A stretch of DNA of 64,000 nt from Hyphodiscus hymeniophilus (taxonomy: Eukaryota > Ascomycota > Leotiomycetes > Helotiales > Hyphodiscaceae): positions 1,178,001 to 1,242,000 of the forward strand of contig VNKQ01000008.1 in assembly GCA_016508695.1 (NCBI GenBank). The letters are read 5' to 3'. A program made the position numbers and the translations under genes. Positions 11,430 through 21,978 of the stretch are shown in pieces. Position 1 is the stretch's first letter; every line of letters starts with the position of its first letter. The notes under the pieces are model-generated. The model worked only from the letters and a program-made list of their open reading frames with translations. It ran no database searches and was not told where the DNA came from.

Positions 11430-11955
11430 TGGTCTGTGCGCAGGCTAATGGAGGTAGTAAGCGAGCGATTTCAGCCAATAGAATTAGTGGATTTTGGTCG
11501 CATTTTGGTGGGATTACTACCCAGGTAGCTATATACAATGAAATTTCTCCCAACAACCCTTTACTTTATAAATTGCGACGTTATATTGCTTGTAGTAATA
11601 GGTAGTATTAGTTCTCTAAGTTTCCCGTTGCAAATTGGCTACAATTTGACCCAATACAACTCGTTTTGGTGGGCGGCCCTAGGGTTGTCGAATTTTATAT
11701 CCGAAGTCATGGATTTCGAACGGTACGAACGCAAAACCAGAGTTTGGCAATGGGGGTAAGTCAGGTCGTTTTGTCGCTGGGTCTATAGGGTCATTTTGCA
11801 CATTCGCATTCATGATTTAAAGCGTTGGTTGTGGAGTTATATTAGGTAGAAGTGTGTTGTTTACATGTTTATTTACAAGCCCAAGTTTTGGTGTTCTTCC
11901 GGATTAACGTTTTTCCGGTCCCGAGGGAGGGCGTTCCTGGCCGCAGCTGAACGGA
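11404..11955. mobile_element. Non-autonomous DNA transposon (MITE-like) with TA at both ends
   Basis: The two ends of this 552-bp stretch are inverted copies: 29 identical bases at 11401-11429 and, reversed, at 11930-11958. TA dinucleotides flank the repeats at 11402-11403 and 11956-11957, as expected for a TA target-site duplication of Tc1/mariner or Fot1/pogo type elements. The inside has no frame longer than about 73 codons and no DDE/DDD transposase signature, so it could move only with help from a full-length relative. Family assignment is inference from the TA and size. It sits about 150 bases before the Rrn11-like gene and could carry part of that promoter. Confidence 0.72.
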
Positions 11956-11958
11956 TAG
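11930..11958 (-). repeat. Right terminal inverted repeat
   Basis: Reverse complement of the left repeat over all 29 bases; ends CAGCTGAACGGATAG on the plus strand. Confidence 0.85.
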
Positions 11959-12107
11959 ACTGTCAAGGGCAGCCATGGTTTGAAACGTAGCGTGACCAAA
12001 AGCACTGGAAACCTGGAATGCGCAGTCAGCAAGCGAAACGAGGCTGAAAACCAGCCTCATTCAAATTTCTCTCCAGGCGTGTCACCCATTGACAAGACAT
12101 CAACCCA

Positions 12108-13622
12108 ATGCCAATATTTGCCATCCCAATCGTCAACACCTCCAGCGCACCCCGATCGCGCGCCCACTTCTCCTCCATTCCCGTCCGCAACAAGCGCAAA
12201 CGCAAAACTTCTCCCACCCCTTCCCTCTCCGACGATGACGACGATGCGAGATCCCAGTACAACAAAAGCGAGGCTGCAGCATCGACAAATCCACTAAGCT
12301 TGACACCTGCAGAGGTTGTGCAATACCGCCTAGCCGGGCTGAATCTCGACGAGCAGATCCCGAAGATAAAAGAATGGCCACATCGAGGTTTGGCCCCTGA
12401 ACGATCAGGTGCCGGCGTGCGAAATGCGAGCGTGGATACCAAGGGCAAGGCGAAGCTGGCTACTGAGACTCATGATACTGATGAGGATGGTATCGAAATT
12501 AAAGAGGATGGCGATGAAATAGAGGTGGAGACGGAGACGATGGACGAGAGGATGAGAGATCAGCGGCCTCCCAAACTGCGATCACAGCATCTTGCAGTCT
12601 TGACGGCCATACTGCAGAGATGTCTTTTGGAAGGGGATATTCCGCGAGCAAGCCGAGCGTGGGCGATGCTAGTTCGGGTGCAGGTCGGCGGTCATGCCAT
12701 GGACTTGAGGGCCAGTGGGTATTGGGCGATTGGGGCGGAGTTATTGATCAGGAGTGGTGAAAGGCCACCAGCGAGGAAGCAGCGCCGAAACGCAGATGCG
12801 GAAAGCGATGACGGCATGGAAGATGACCAAGAACTCGAACAGGAATCCAGTCAGAATATTGCGAGGAATTATGGCAGCTTGGCTGGCCTCGAGAATGCGA
12901 AAGACTACTACGAGAAGCTAATATTACAGCATCCTTATAATAGACAGTGGAAAGAGAATGTCTCGGCATTGGACTTCTGGCCCGCCATGGTAGGATGCGA
13001 GGTTTATGGCATACAGCAGCAGCAGAAAGACAGTCTACGTAAAGTCGTGGCCAAGGAGGATGAGGATAATGAACACGCTCTAAGCAGTCCCAGTGATTCT
13101 GAGCCCGAAATGGACAAGGTACAATATAGAGATAATGTCCGTGCTGTGGAAGAGCGCAGGGAAACCAGAAGGTATCAAAGGAGATCTGAAAAACGGTGGC
13201 AGGAACGAGACGACATCCGGATGACCGCTTTAACTGCCTACGAAAAGCTCGCTGCGAGACTAGACGAGTTGCTCACAACCCTACCGTATTCGGATAGTCC
13301 TACGATGTTAAGGCTCAGGGGTATGCTTGCGCTATGTGTGGGGGATCTTACTGTCCCTACCCAGCCTCATGACGACGGGGAAGAAATTGAAGACGAAGAA
13401 CGTCTCGATAGGGATGGACGATTAGCAATCCGTGGGGAGGACACTGAACACCGGTTACTGCTCCGGCAGAGGATTGCAGAGCACAAGCGTGCACAAAGGA
13501 AGCAGAGGGAAGAGTACATTCGAGCCAGACAGCTGTTTGAGAGGATCGAAAGAACAGGTGGGAGAAAGGAAGCGATTACGAGCTCGCTTCCTCAAGAGGA
13601 AGATGAAACCTATGAGTCGTAA
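12108..13622 (+). CDS. RNA polymerase I-specific initiation factor, Rrn11-like
   Basis: Single-exon gene of 504 residues. The region from about 165 to 320 resembles the RNA_pol_I_TF (Rrn11) family: RSQHLAVLTAILQRCLLEGD, then IPRASRAWAMLVRVQVG, a helix-turn-helix pair like a TPR repeat, and later KDYYEKLILQHPYNRQWKE followed by DFWPAMVG. Rrn11 is a subunit of the Core Factor that brings RNA polymerase I to the rDNA promoter in the nucleolus. The N-terminus has a basic KRKRK stretch at about 29-34, a possible nuclear signal, followed by a DDDDD acidic run. Two more acidic, low-complexity segments interrupt the domain, and a basic coiled region with EHKRAQRKQREEYIRARQLF closes the protein. The ATG at 12108 is the first in frame after the upstream transposon-like element. 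Confidence 0.78.
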   Translation: MPIFAIPIVNTSSAPRSRAHFSSIPVRNKRKRKTSPTPSLSDDDDDARSQYNKSEAAASTNPLSLTPAEVVQYRLAGLNLDEQIPKIKEWPHRGLAPERSGAGVRNASVDTKGKAKLATETHDTDEDGIEIKEDGDEIEVETETMDERMRDQRPPKLRSQHLAVLTAILQRCLLEGDIPRASRAWAMLVRVQVGGHAMDLRASGYWAIGAELLIRSGERPPARKQRRNADAESDDGMEDDQELEQESSQNIARNYGSLAGLENAKDYYEKLILQHPYNRQWKENVSALDFWPAMVGCEVYGIQQQQKDSLRKVVAKEDEDNEHALSSPSDSEPEMDKVQYRDNVRAVEERRETRRYQRRSEKRWQERDDIRMTALTAYEKLAARLDELLTTLPYSDSPTMLRLRGMLALCVGDLTVPTQPHDDGEEIEDEERLDRDGRLAIRGEDTEHRLLLRQRIAEHKRAQRKQREEYIRARQLFERIERTGGRKEAITSSLPQEEDETYES

Positions 13623-14691
13623 GATCATATTATGCAGATTAATGTCATGGTACTCGTGAGTCAAGGGCAGGATTTGAAGCAAGATACCCGCCCACCAACA
13701 TATCACCTTCAAGTAACCTGTCCAAGTGGCTCTGCACTTTCTCTCCCCGTTCTCGTTCTCATCTATCTGTGTTGGCACTCTTCAGATCTACTATATGCCA
13801 ACGATTCGGACAGAGAATTTCTACCATGAGAGCACAATGTGAAAGATGGGAAGGCTAAAGCTCTTATTGAAATCCAGTATGGCGAGCCAAAGGAAGCAAT
13901 ATATGGAGCGGCAGACTTTGTTGTCCAGCTTTGCCTCTCTATGACTTCCTCCTGCTTTGAATCGATTTGAGATGCTCCAACCCTAAATTTGGCAATACCG
14001 GCGAAGAACAGCCATGTCGGGCTGCCAGAGAGCGGGGCCTTGATGCCATTGGAGCACGGCCCACCTCCCAAGCGAAGGCCAATATCGACCTCTCTCCTCC
14101 TGCTGGCAAGTCACCTTTTAAGTTTCCATCAACAACACGCAGCTTCTGCTAGAGAATGGTCTCTGTGTGGGAAAGCAACTTGCTCCTCTTCTCGGATGAT
14201 TTTTTTGGAGGCCTCGAATAGCCATGATTGCCTATGAATATGCCTCGGGCCAAATATGGCCACAAGCCGGTGGGCTACCTAGCACCGATTTGATTCCATA
14301 AAGTTTTTGATGCTTTCAATTCATGCTCCTTCTGTCATTTTTCTGGCTTCTGATTGGACACCTTTTGCTGGCCATTCTTATTTTCGCAGATCACGTATCT
14401 AAGGTAGATAGCAGGATGGAAGTCACAAGGCAGACGATGAAGCGAGGCCTCACGCGAAACGAAGAAGGAACGACAACCTACCTGCTGAACAATGGCGTAG
14501 ATATGATAACGGTGTAAATATGACAACCTTTTCACAAGAGCGATACCGATTCTCTTCTTCTCAAACACAAGCGTCCAGTCGAGATAAACCAGCTACGCAC
14601 TCTCCTCATACGCTTGCAAGAGATCAAAGCCATCTCCATCACATCACACTTACGATCTGCAACCACCAATTCCAGCCCTTGAACATCCAAG
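13623..14691. other. Intergenic, 1.1 kb
   Basis: Between the Rrn11-like gene and the antiporter gene, both plus strand. The last 180 bases before 14692 are pyrimidine- and CA-rich, as usual for a fungal 5' leader. Short frames show nothing recognisable. No repeat seen. Confidence 0.5.
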
Positions 14692-16267
14692 ATGTTCCAG
14701 ACCAGTCGAGGGACTGCCGCTAGGCCCTCAAATACCAATCTGAGATCCCAGAACTTCACTGCTGAGGCGCTTGGACGAGGTAATGGCTCCGCTCATGATG
14801 CTCATGATGCGCGTTTTCGCGAAGGTTCTGTCCTTTCTGGCCATGAAGGTTCTACAGTCGGCATTCTGCGTATGGAAGGATACATCCACAACGGCTTGAT
14901 GGTCACTCCTGGGTGAGTAGGCCCCATCATCCTTTCGGTGTATCGCGCGGCAACTAACGCGTCGATTGATAGCATTCTGCCGGATGGAGAGAGTGGCAGG
15001 ACAGGCATCAACCCCAAACACTTCGTCGAGATTTGTTGGGCATCATCTAGTCGAGCCTCCAGCGTCGTCAATTTGCTTTGGCCTGTCGTTCCGGTCGCAA
15101 TCACGCTCTCGTATATTCGCCCTGATCTACACCTTGCTTGCTTCATCCTCAATTATATCGCCATGGTTCCTTGTGCCAATCTGATCGGATTCGCAGGTGC
15201 AGAGGCAGCTCGAAAGCTCCACAAAGTGATGGGAATCTTATTGGAGACTACACTAGGCTCAGTGGTTGAAATTATCGTGTTCATGGTCCTCATCAAGAAC
15301 GAACAATACCAGGTCATCCGTGCTGCAATCCTTGGATCCATTTTAGCCACACAACTGTTGTGTCTGGGTTTGTGCTTCGCGTTTGGTGGCATCCGCCATG
15401 ATGAGCAGGAATTCGACGAGGCAGTCGGCGAGGTGGGTAGTGATTTGCTTCTGACTGCGTAAGTCAGCTTTCCTCTACCCGATTGCTCAAAGAGTGATGC
15501 TAAGCTTCTCCGTACACAGTGGGTTCGGGCTTATTGTCCCTGCCGCTTTCTATGCCGCAGTTCGAGCAGGTCCGAGCGATACGAATCCGGAACTACTCGC
15601 TGACAAAGTCCTCCACATTTCCCGCTGTACCGCTATTCTTCTAATTGTGTCGTATTGCATCTATGTCTTCTTCCAAATGCGAACCCATGAGAGCATTTAC
15701 GACACTATCTTCGAACAGGATGAGCTCCAACATTCAGAGCGCCATGGTGCACATTTTTCGGAGAATGGCGAAGAGACGCAGATCGAGCACGAGAAGCTAA
15801 CGTTTACCGAGTGTGTCTTTGCCCTTACTGTGGCTATCACCTTGGTGACCGTCATTTCCATAAGCCTGGTCACAAGAATATCGTTTATAGTAGAAGAACG
15901 CGGCGTTTCCGATGCTTTTATCGGTCTCATTCTTGTTCCTCTTGTGGAGAAATTCGCAGAGCATCTTACTGCCATCAACGAGGCTTGGAACAATGAGATG
16001 AATATGGCTCTTGCCCATGTTCTGGGCGCCACTATCCAGACTTCTCTCTTTAATGGGCCACTAGTCGTCTTGGTCGGTTGGGGCCTCAACAAGCCAATGG
16101 ATCTCAATTTTGATCTTTTCAATATTATCGTTCTGATTCTCGCCATTCTCGTTGTGGGAAACTTCTTGCGAGATCAGAAGTCCAACTACTTGGAAGGGTC
16201 CCTTTGCGTTATCGTGTATATCAACATAGCTGCTGCTGTCTACTGGTACCCTAGTCCCGAGGCGTGA
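14692..16267 (+). CDS. VNX1/CAX-type cation/H+ antiporter
   Basis: Polytopic membrane transporter of the Ca2+:cation antiporter superfamily, probably vacuolar, exchanging H+ for Ca2+ or monovalent cations. Exons 14692-14912, 14973-15458 and 15520-16267 give 484 residues, with GTGAGT/GTAAGT donors and a CTAAC branch point in intron 1. There are about 11 hydrophobic segments. The first alpha repeat reads GILLETTLGSVVEIIVFMVL and keeps the shape of the CAX GNAVE region but with GSVVE. The second alpha repeat reads LVPLVEKFAEHLTAINEAWN, then NMALAHVLGATIQTSLFN. This EK-AEHLTAI-EAW pattern is close to yeast VNX1-type proteins rather than VCX1. An acidic cytosolic loop lies between the halves. It lacks the long N-terminal extension of yeast VNX1. 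Ion choice is not determined. Confidence 0.87.
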
Positions 16268-17832
16268 TCATTATTTCGTCGCCGTCTCAGTTGGCTACTA
16301 TCAAGCACTATGCTCACGGTGGAGATGAGCGGCTCTCGGTACTGTCCTCTTGTCTGCTATCATTTTTCTCTTCTTTCCCCCTCGGTTCCTCGGCACTAGT
16401 ATGGACGGTAGAATTGGCGATGTGTGTTTATTGTGATCCAGCACATATCGCTTTCGAGCTTCGGAGAGGGATCCACTTTGGAGTGATATCTGTGGTTGCG
16501 AAAAGCACTTAACATTTCGCCTATACCTAGTTTGATCCAGCATCTTTAGATGATAACGAGAAATCACGAGGGTGAAACTTTGTGTAGAAGTACACTACCT
16601 TCTAGGTAGATAGACAAAATGAGTAGAGCTTTCCAACGGAGACCAACTGCCAGTGCTGTTGATGTAGGGAAGTAGAACTCTCGAGCTCAAGCACCTTGAA
16701 ATTGAATGCCCTCTACTGTGCAGCTGCATTGAAAATTCGCATCGTTGAGAATTAATAAAGTTACTCATGTTAGACGACAACACTGGCCCTCGTTTGACTC
16801 TATCAGGTACGGTACAAGTAAATAACCTCACTCGTTACGCACTGGCCACTTTCCCAATTGGTGCCATGTGAAAGAAGAGAATCACCAACGTCATGAAAAG
16901 GTAGTCTCCGCATTCGTGTGCAACTTAGTCAACAGGGGTGACGATTGTTCTTGTCAAATCTCTTCTCCTCTTTGTCTCGTTATCTTGCCCCTGGAGAATT
17001 ACTTTTGCTGATTGAAGACCCTACCACAGATCGAATTGCAGCTTCTTATCCTATTCTAAGGACATCTCGAGGCGTGTCCTCTTGCTAGACAATATGACAG
17101 GCAACTCCGACTTGGTATATAGCGAAGCCTTGAACACCTTACATCGAAAGTTCGCTTTAAATCCATTTCATTGTCAAATATAACACAAAAGCTACGAGGG
17201 AACGAGTCAAGCCCCCATGGACGAAAGATATCCTCAGAGCCACTCTACCTTTAGACCACGAATTGCACATCAAGGGCCCCTCGATCGAAGAAACCCCGTC
17301 GTCGCGTCAAGACCAAATACCAACGTTAAAGCCCTGACGAATCTCAAGGTCGCACATTTGGCACACTTAGTCTCCATCCTGAGATGTCACAAGTGGAATA
17401 ATCATCATACAACTTCATGCCGACGAAGTGTCAAAGTAGGACTACCATGGATGGCTATACCATTCACACGCAAATTGGAAAATCCGTTGGACACTTTGAA
17501 CCTGCTACAATGGCAAGACCATAGAAAGGAAAACCCGCTCTATACTCAATAACACGACTTTCGAACACCTCACATTCATACTTACCTCATTCGTTTACTC
17601 TCGAGAGAAAAAGTCGAGTTCGAAGCCCTGAATTGATAAGGGGACGACATTTTAACGAGATTTTCACTACAGTAATTGAGTATCGAGGAATAGTCCTGTA
17701 CTCCAACAGTCTTTATACCAATGACCAGCATTCGATGCATCGCCCGTCCCGTTCTCTATCCTTCCCGAATCCAGCCCCACTATCCACTACAATCGGTCGA
17801 AAGCCGCCGACGCCCAAGATAATCCCTCCGTG
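16268..17832. other. Intergenic, 1.6 kb between convergent genes
   Basis: Sits between the 3' ends of the antiporter and the RRM-like gene. A frame at 17217-17552 and one at 17633-18247 (which runs antisense into the RRM-like gene) have no family features. No clear repeat or RNA gene. Confidence 0.5.
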
Positions 17833-19177
17833 TCAATCAAGATTGGTACCTCTGCGCGGCATTGGTCTCCATCTCGCAACCTCACAAGGGTCCGGACTGA
17901 AAAACACCTCGTATTCATCTGGTTCTTTTGCATTTTCCCAAATGCTTTCTCGCATGAGCATCACAGCGTTCTCGGCTTGCGCTCGGATTGACGCGAAAGA
18001 GTATGTAACTCTCTTCTTCCCGGCCAGAGATATTGACTCGCTGGACGACACCAAGTCAAACTGGAAGTGCTTCGAGAAGAATTCCAAGAGCCCGTGCATA
18101 TCTAAAGCATCACGCGGACCTATGACTACCACCACTCGACTCATGCTGTTGAAACGAGCAACAGCCGCACTGCCAACCTTATGCCGATTCCATGTTGCTG
18201 ACAGTCGTTGGCCCCGGATTGACAATCCCATCCGAGACTGGATTTGAGCCAGAAGAGTCTGCGCCATGACCTGTGTCATGAGGGTCAGATTGGCTGCTGC
18301 ACTGGGTCGCTCACCAGGAACGGGTGCCAGGCGGTTGAAAGCAACGACCTTGACTCTTTTCAGAGCCGAGAAAATATCTGTCAGAGTGGCGTAGGGATGG
18401 ATGTTGATGATGTGTAGCGCGTGATTATCTTCATCTGCCACGTTGGCGTTGAGGACGTCGAAGGGGGTGACCTCTCCAAGGTACTTATCAGTATGAATTC
18501 TTTGAATATCAAGTCCTGGAGTGAACTGGTTTTGAATTGGGTAGGTAATCGCTAGCTTGCTGCCGAGGATTCGAGCGGGCTTGAAGGTTCTCCAAGGTGG
18601 GGCCTCTTCTTCGTTGCTAGCAGCTATAGAAATGTCTGCTGATGACGATGCGCCTGAATATACCCCACTTCCTTTGCTTGAGCTGGGGCGTTGTGCAATG
18701 GTCAGACCCTTGACCTGTTCCGCCAATATCGCGAGGATTGGGTCGTACTGCTCCGTATATGGTTCAGGATCGGGGCTGGCAGCCTTTGGGGAGCCTGTCA
18801 CTGGGACCCCTCCGTTAGGACTGGAGACTCGTGAGATCATGGATGGTGCAGAACATCGGGGGATTATCATCGCTGTCGTATTTTCAACAATGGCTTGGCC
18901 ATCGGCAGAAGCCTTAGCTGGCAGGGTGGTTGCCATTAAGCGACGGTTCGCCGGTCGTGTCATGTCATAGGATTCGAGTGTATTCTTGATGAATACTTCG
19001 AGGCTGCTACTCGATTCTATCCATATGTTAGGGAGACGGATGAATGGGAGCGAAGATATACTCACCTCCTTCTGACGAGACATCAGTTCTGTCTACAAGC
19101 GTCTGATCAGAGCCCAATTCGCAAAGGAGCTGAAGTTTTAACTTACTTTCACTGGTTGTCCTCATTCTGGGAGACAT
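17833..19177 (-). CDS. RRM-like protein, function unknown
   Basis: Three exons on the minus strand: 19147-19177 (31 nt), 19066-19092 (27 nt) and 17833-19016. They join in phase 1 to give 413 residues starting MSPRMRTTSE. An ATG inside exon 2 (19083) opens a longer frame only by reading through an intron with a clean GTGAG donor and GATAG acceptor, so I reject it as the start. The N-terminal half is polar, Ser/Pro-rich and probably disordered. The C-terminal half has two stretches that look like RRM-type beta-alpha-beta folds: HALHIINIHPYATLTDIFSAL, then KRVKVVAFNRL, and SRVVVVIGPRDALDMHGLLE followed by a beta strand with VTYSFASIRAQAENAVMLM. This suggests an RNA-binding protein of the Pezizomycotina, but the RNP motifs are poor and the role is unknown. 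Confidence 0.75.
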
Positions 19178-19459
19178 TACAAGTCTTTGAAAATATTGGT
19201 ATCGAAGGGTGGTGACAGGTTGAAGGAAGGTACTGATCAGTTCAAGGGCTGAGGATCTTCGATGACAAGATGCAAGCGAAAACAGTTGAACAAAAGGCTT
19301 GAAATATGTTACAGTTGATTTAAGCAATGATAGTACTTTGGTGTGATTGTGCAGTCGATTTGAAAACGCCCATCGCGTTGTTGTTTGGAAGCATGTATTG
19401 CAGAGTTTTCGACGACGCGCGCGATTAGTGGGTTTATATACACGCTCATACCGAGTTAA

Positions 19460-19495
19460 GATCAGACGGCATGGCTTTAGCTAAGCCGTCTGATC
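19460..19495. repeat. 36-bp near-perfect palindrome
   Basis: GATCAGACGGC at 19460-19470 is repeated in reverse complement at 19485-19495 (GCCGTCTGATC). The loop between them (ATGGCTTTAGCTAA) is itself partly self-complementary with the arm edges. It lies about 285 bases before the RRM-like start codon, outside any gene. It could be a dimer-binding site, a transcribed hairpin or a scar of a small element; the sequence does not decide. Confidence 0.7.
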
Positions 19496-20680
19496 ATGGC
19501 GAAGCTGTTGCTGTGGTGAATCGCTGCGAGGCATGTCTTGCCGGGATGGTCGGTTGGTGCAGCTGGCCGCCAATAGCTACATCGACACTTGGGCAAGGGC
19601 CTGTTGAAGGCATTCAGAGAGAGTTGCCTATATAGGTGATGGTTTTGAAGCTTGGGATGGTTGAGAGCTTGACCTTTCGACCAACTTACCAAGGAAGCCT
19701 TCAATGAAGTTTGAACTACATTAGTGTTCAGCTTCGAGCATCAGGGGAGTTGTGAGGTTGCAGCAAATGAGGATAATAATCGATCAACAAGGAGGCTCTG
19801 AAGTCTGAAGGACCCGAAAGGGTTCTGCTGAGGACGGAACAAAGTCCTTATAGTTGATGGAATGGGAGACGGACGTCGACATTGCAAGCGCTCGGAAACC
19901 CAAAAATATTGGGCGTGATTGCTATCAATGTGTGAATTGCTTTTCTTATATTGTCCACAGAAACGAGGATGTATTTGCCGGACAGTATGGCTCGCTCAAT
20001 ACCTACTCATCCAATGCTATCCATCTAGGATTAATGAGGAGGGAAAAGACCCGGGATGAGAGGTAGTTACACAAGCATCACCTATACTCATTCTGTTAGT
20101 CACCCTATCTTCCGACCAGCGTTAATGATCCGGGGAGAGTTACATTCAAGCATGGAGCTAAATTAATTCGAATCTGGAATAGTACCTCTTGCTCTGTGCC
20201 AGTAACGTACTGATGATTGAATTGTCTAACCACCCGTCTGCCTTGTCCTCGAAAGGAACAGACTATTATATGAACAATCTTCAATTTGGCTCCGTCAACC
20301 AGTCCTGTATGTCGATATGGTCGAGCACAATCAGCTGTTTAGAGTAGTGAACAACTCAGCATCAGATAATTCATTCTTGGGCACACAAATCTGAATGATA
20401 TGGGCCTTTATAAACTCCTGGACAGTTGCAGGAGCAGATTCTTCGCGGTTATAGTCCATCCTGAGATCTCTGGCCAACATTGTGGTACCGGAATCCACAG
20501 TCCAGTGTGTAAGGCATTACTCCTGTTCAATACATGATTAAAAGACGAGACCACGGCAAAATCAATGTATTGCCTAGAATCTGTTGCTTAGCAGAGTATA
20601 TGGACATCTCTTTCCGTTGAAGGCGCTCAAGATCCACAATGGAGAAGGACTGGGACGAGATTCAGTGTCAATAGAATACA

Positions 20681-20738
20681 GCAAGCAGAGCAAAGCAGCG
20701 CAAGCAGAGCAAGCAGCGCAAGCAGCGCAAATAGAGCA
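20681..20738. repeat. Short tandem repeat, about 9-bp unit
   Basis: Imperfect repeats of a GCAAGCAGM-type unit (M = A or C), about six copies, drifting to GCAAATAGA at the right end. On the minus strand one frame reads a Leu/Ala-rich run (LLALLALLAL), which only reflects the repeat. Confidence 0.75.
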
Positions 20739-20832
20739 AATAGAGGGAAGAGGAAAGTGTGACTCAAGACACCGAAGCGGCATGAGGGTAACAACTTGAT
20801 TTCTCCTCTGCCAAGCAATATTGAGAAAACCT

Positions 20833-21054
20833 TCATAAGTACGCTTCCAACACTCGCTTCGCCATGCTGCCACTCGTACATCGACAGAGACTTCGAGTAT
20901 CCGTGTTGACCAGTTCCAAATCCCCGCGAACGATCTGCTGCCCATTTCGAAAATAATGCCGCACCTCCAGCAAATCCGTAACCCAGCTGACCAGTGCGTT
21001 GATTTGTTGCTCCTCCGGCATCCGCTCGAAACGTCCGCCATGGTATCCTACCAT
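20833..21054 (-). CDS. Orphan open frame, possible gene fragment
   Basis: 73 codons from an ATG at 21054 to a stop near 20833. The text (GGRFERMPEEQQINALVSWV, then DLLEVRHYFRNGQQIVRG) has normal protein-like composition and helix patterns, and an open frame continues a little upstream (SFDYQH). I do not recognise a family. It might be the last exon of an unrecognised gene, a remnant of a broken one, or chance. It lies just downstream of the SigF-like gene on the same strand, about 140 bases away. Confidence 0.3.
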   Translation of the reverse strand: MVGYHGGRFERMPEEQQINALVSWVTDLLEVRHYFRNGQQIVRGDLELVNTDTRSLCRCTSGSMAKRVLEAYL

Positions 21055-21196
21055 GTGCTGGTAGTCAAAGGATTCGGATGATCTTACACTTCAATGCCTC
21101 AGGAATTATTCCCGCCAACCGTTCCAGTCAAATCAAACAGCTCACATGTGCACCTTCGAAGCCCATTTTAGTTTCTTGGTTCTGCATCAACCCTAC

Positions 21197-21978
21197 CTAC
21201 ATCCCGTTCTTCACACCATTTGTCAATGCCTTATTCGCATGCCTCTGTTCAAGCCATGTGATAGGGGCCAAAGTCAAAGCACCGACAATGCACAAGAAAG
21301 TCGCGAACATCTGCCAGAGCCAAATTATTGTCGCACCACCAGGCCAAAAGAACTTCACCACCTCATTCGACTGATATAAATCCTCCTGGCTTTTGACATA
21401 GTATTTGTTGTCTTCGGCATGAACGAGTTGCAGTTTGGTAGTTAGGTGGACGTCGGACTTGTAAAATGGGACGAAAAAGATGGAGAAGATTTGATGGATC
21501 TCGACAAAGAGGATTTGGGATTTTTGGTTGAATTCTGTTCAACATAGCCAGTAAGTAAAGGATGGTAGGAGGGAATGCTGAGGGAGATAGTACCGTTGCA
21601 TTCAACATCCAGCACGATTCTGGGAGACAGGATCTTGTACCAACGGTATATCATCCAGATAACCCATCGCGAGTTGATCTCTCCGAGCAACGGCAGGTTG
21701 TAGTTCCTGAAGCTGGGAACTCGGCAGAGAGGATGGACGAAGCTGGAGTCGGGCAGGAAGTAGGTATCAAGGGTTCTTTCCTGGTCTGCTGGCGAGCCCT
21801 CGGTGAGGGATTTTATGACACTCGAGATCTGCTTCTCTATTTGAAATCAGTGTTTTCCTTCTGAAAGACCTCAATTGGTGTTTTTGGAAGCTGCTTCTTT
21901 TGGACAAGACGGGTACCTCATGTACAGGCACTGCGCCATCACAGCATGAAAGGACTTATACTGACTTGGATGATCCAT
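21197..21978 (-). CDS. SigF-like NTF2-like domain protein
   Basis: Protein of a fungal family with an NTF2-like fold and a C-terminal membrane segment; the cellular role is not known. Three exons: 21966-21978 (13 nt, MDHP), 21594-21836 and 21197-21534. Phases join to give 197 residues, normal for the family. The recognisable core is WVIWMIYRWYKILSPRIVLD, then (after intron 2) ILFVEIHQIFSIFFVPFY, a Lys/Asp-rich strand, KYYVKSQEDLYQSNEVVKFF and the hydrophobic end TIIWLWQMFATFLCIVGALT. The MDxP start followed by a basic residue matches the family and supports the tiny first exon; its donor GTCAGT is acceptable but not ideal. It appears intact although the surrounding 4 kb are gene-poor. Confidence 0.85.

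Larger units (their letters stand above)
19178..21196. other. Intergenic, 2.0 kb, with repeats and an orphan frame
   Basis: Contains the promoter of the RRM-like gene, a 36-bp palindrome (19460-19495), a short tandem repeat (20681-20738), and an open frame on the minus strand (20833-21054) described separately. The rest shows no gene. Confidence 0.5.

Noticed and set aside
17217..18247. Plus-strand frames (111 and 204 codons)
   Set aside because: No motifs; the second overlaps the RRM-like gene on the other strand.
19017..19083. ATG at 19083 as start of the RRM-like gene
   Set aside because: It needs retention of an intron with a clean donor and acceptor; the spliced model from 19177 keeps frame and gives a better N-terminus.
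20574..21041. 155-codon minus-strand frame overlapping the 9-bp tandem repeat
   Set aside because: Its second half is a Cys/Ala-rich run produced by the repeat, and it overlaps the more protein-like frame.
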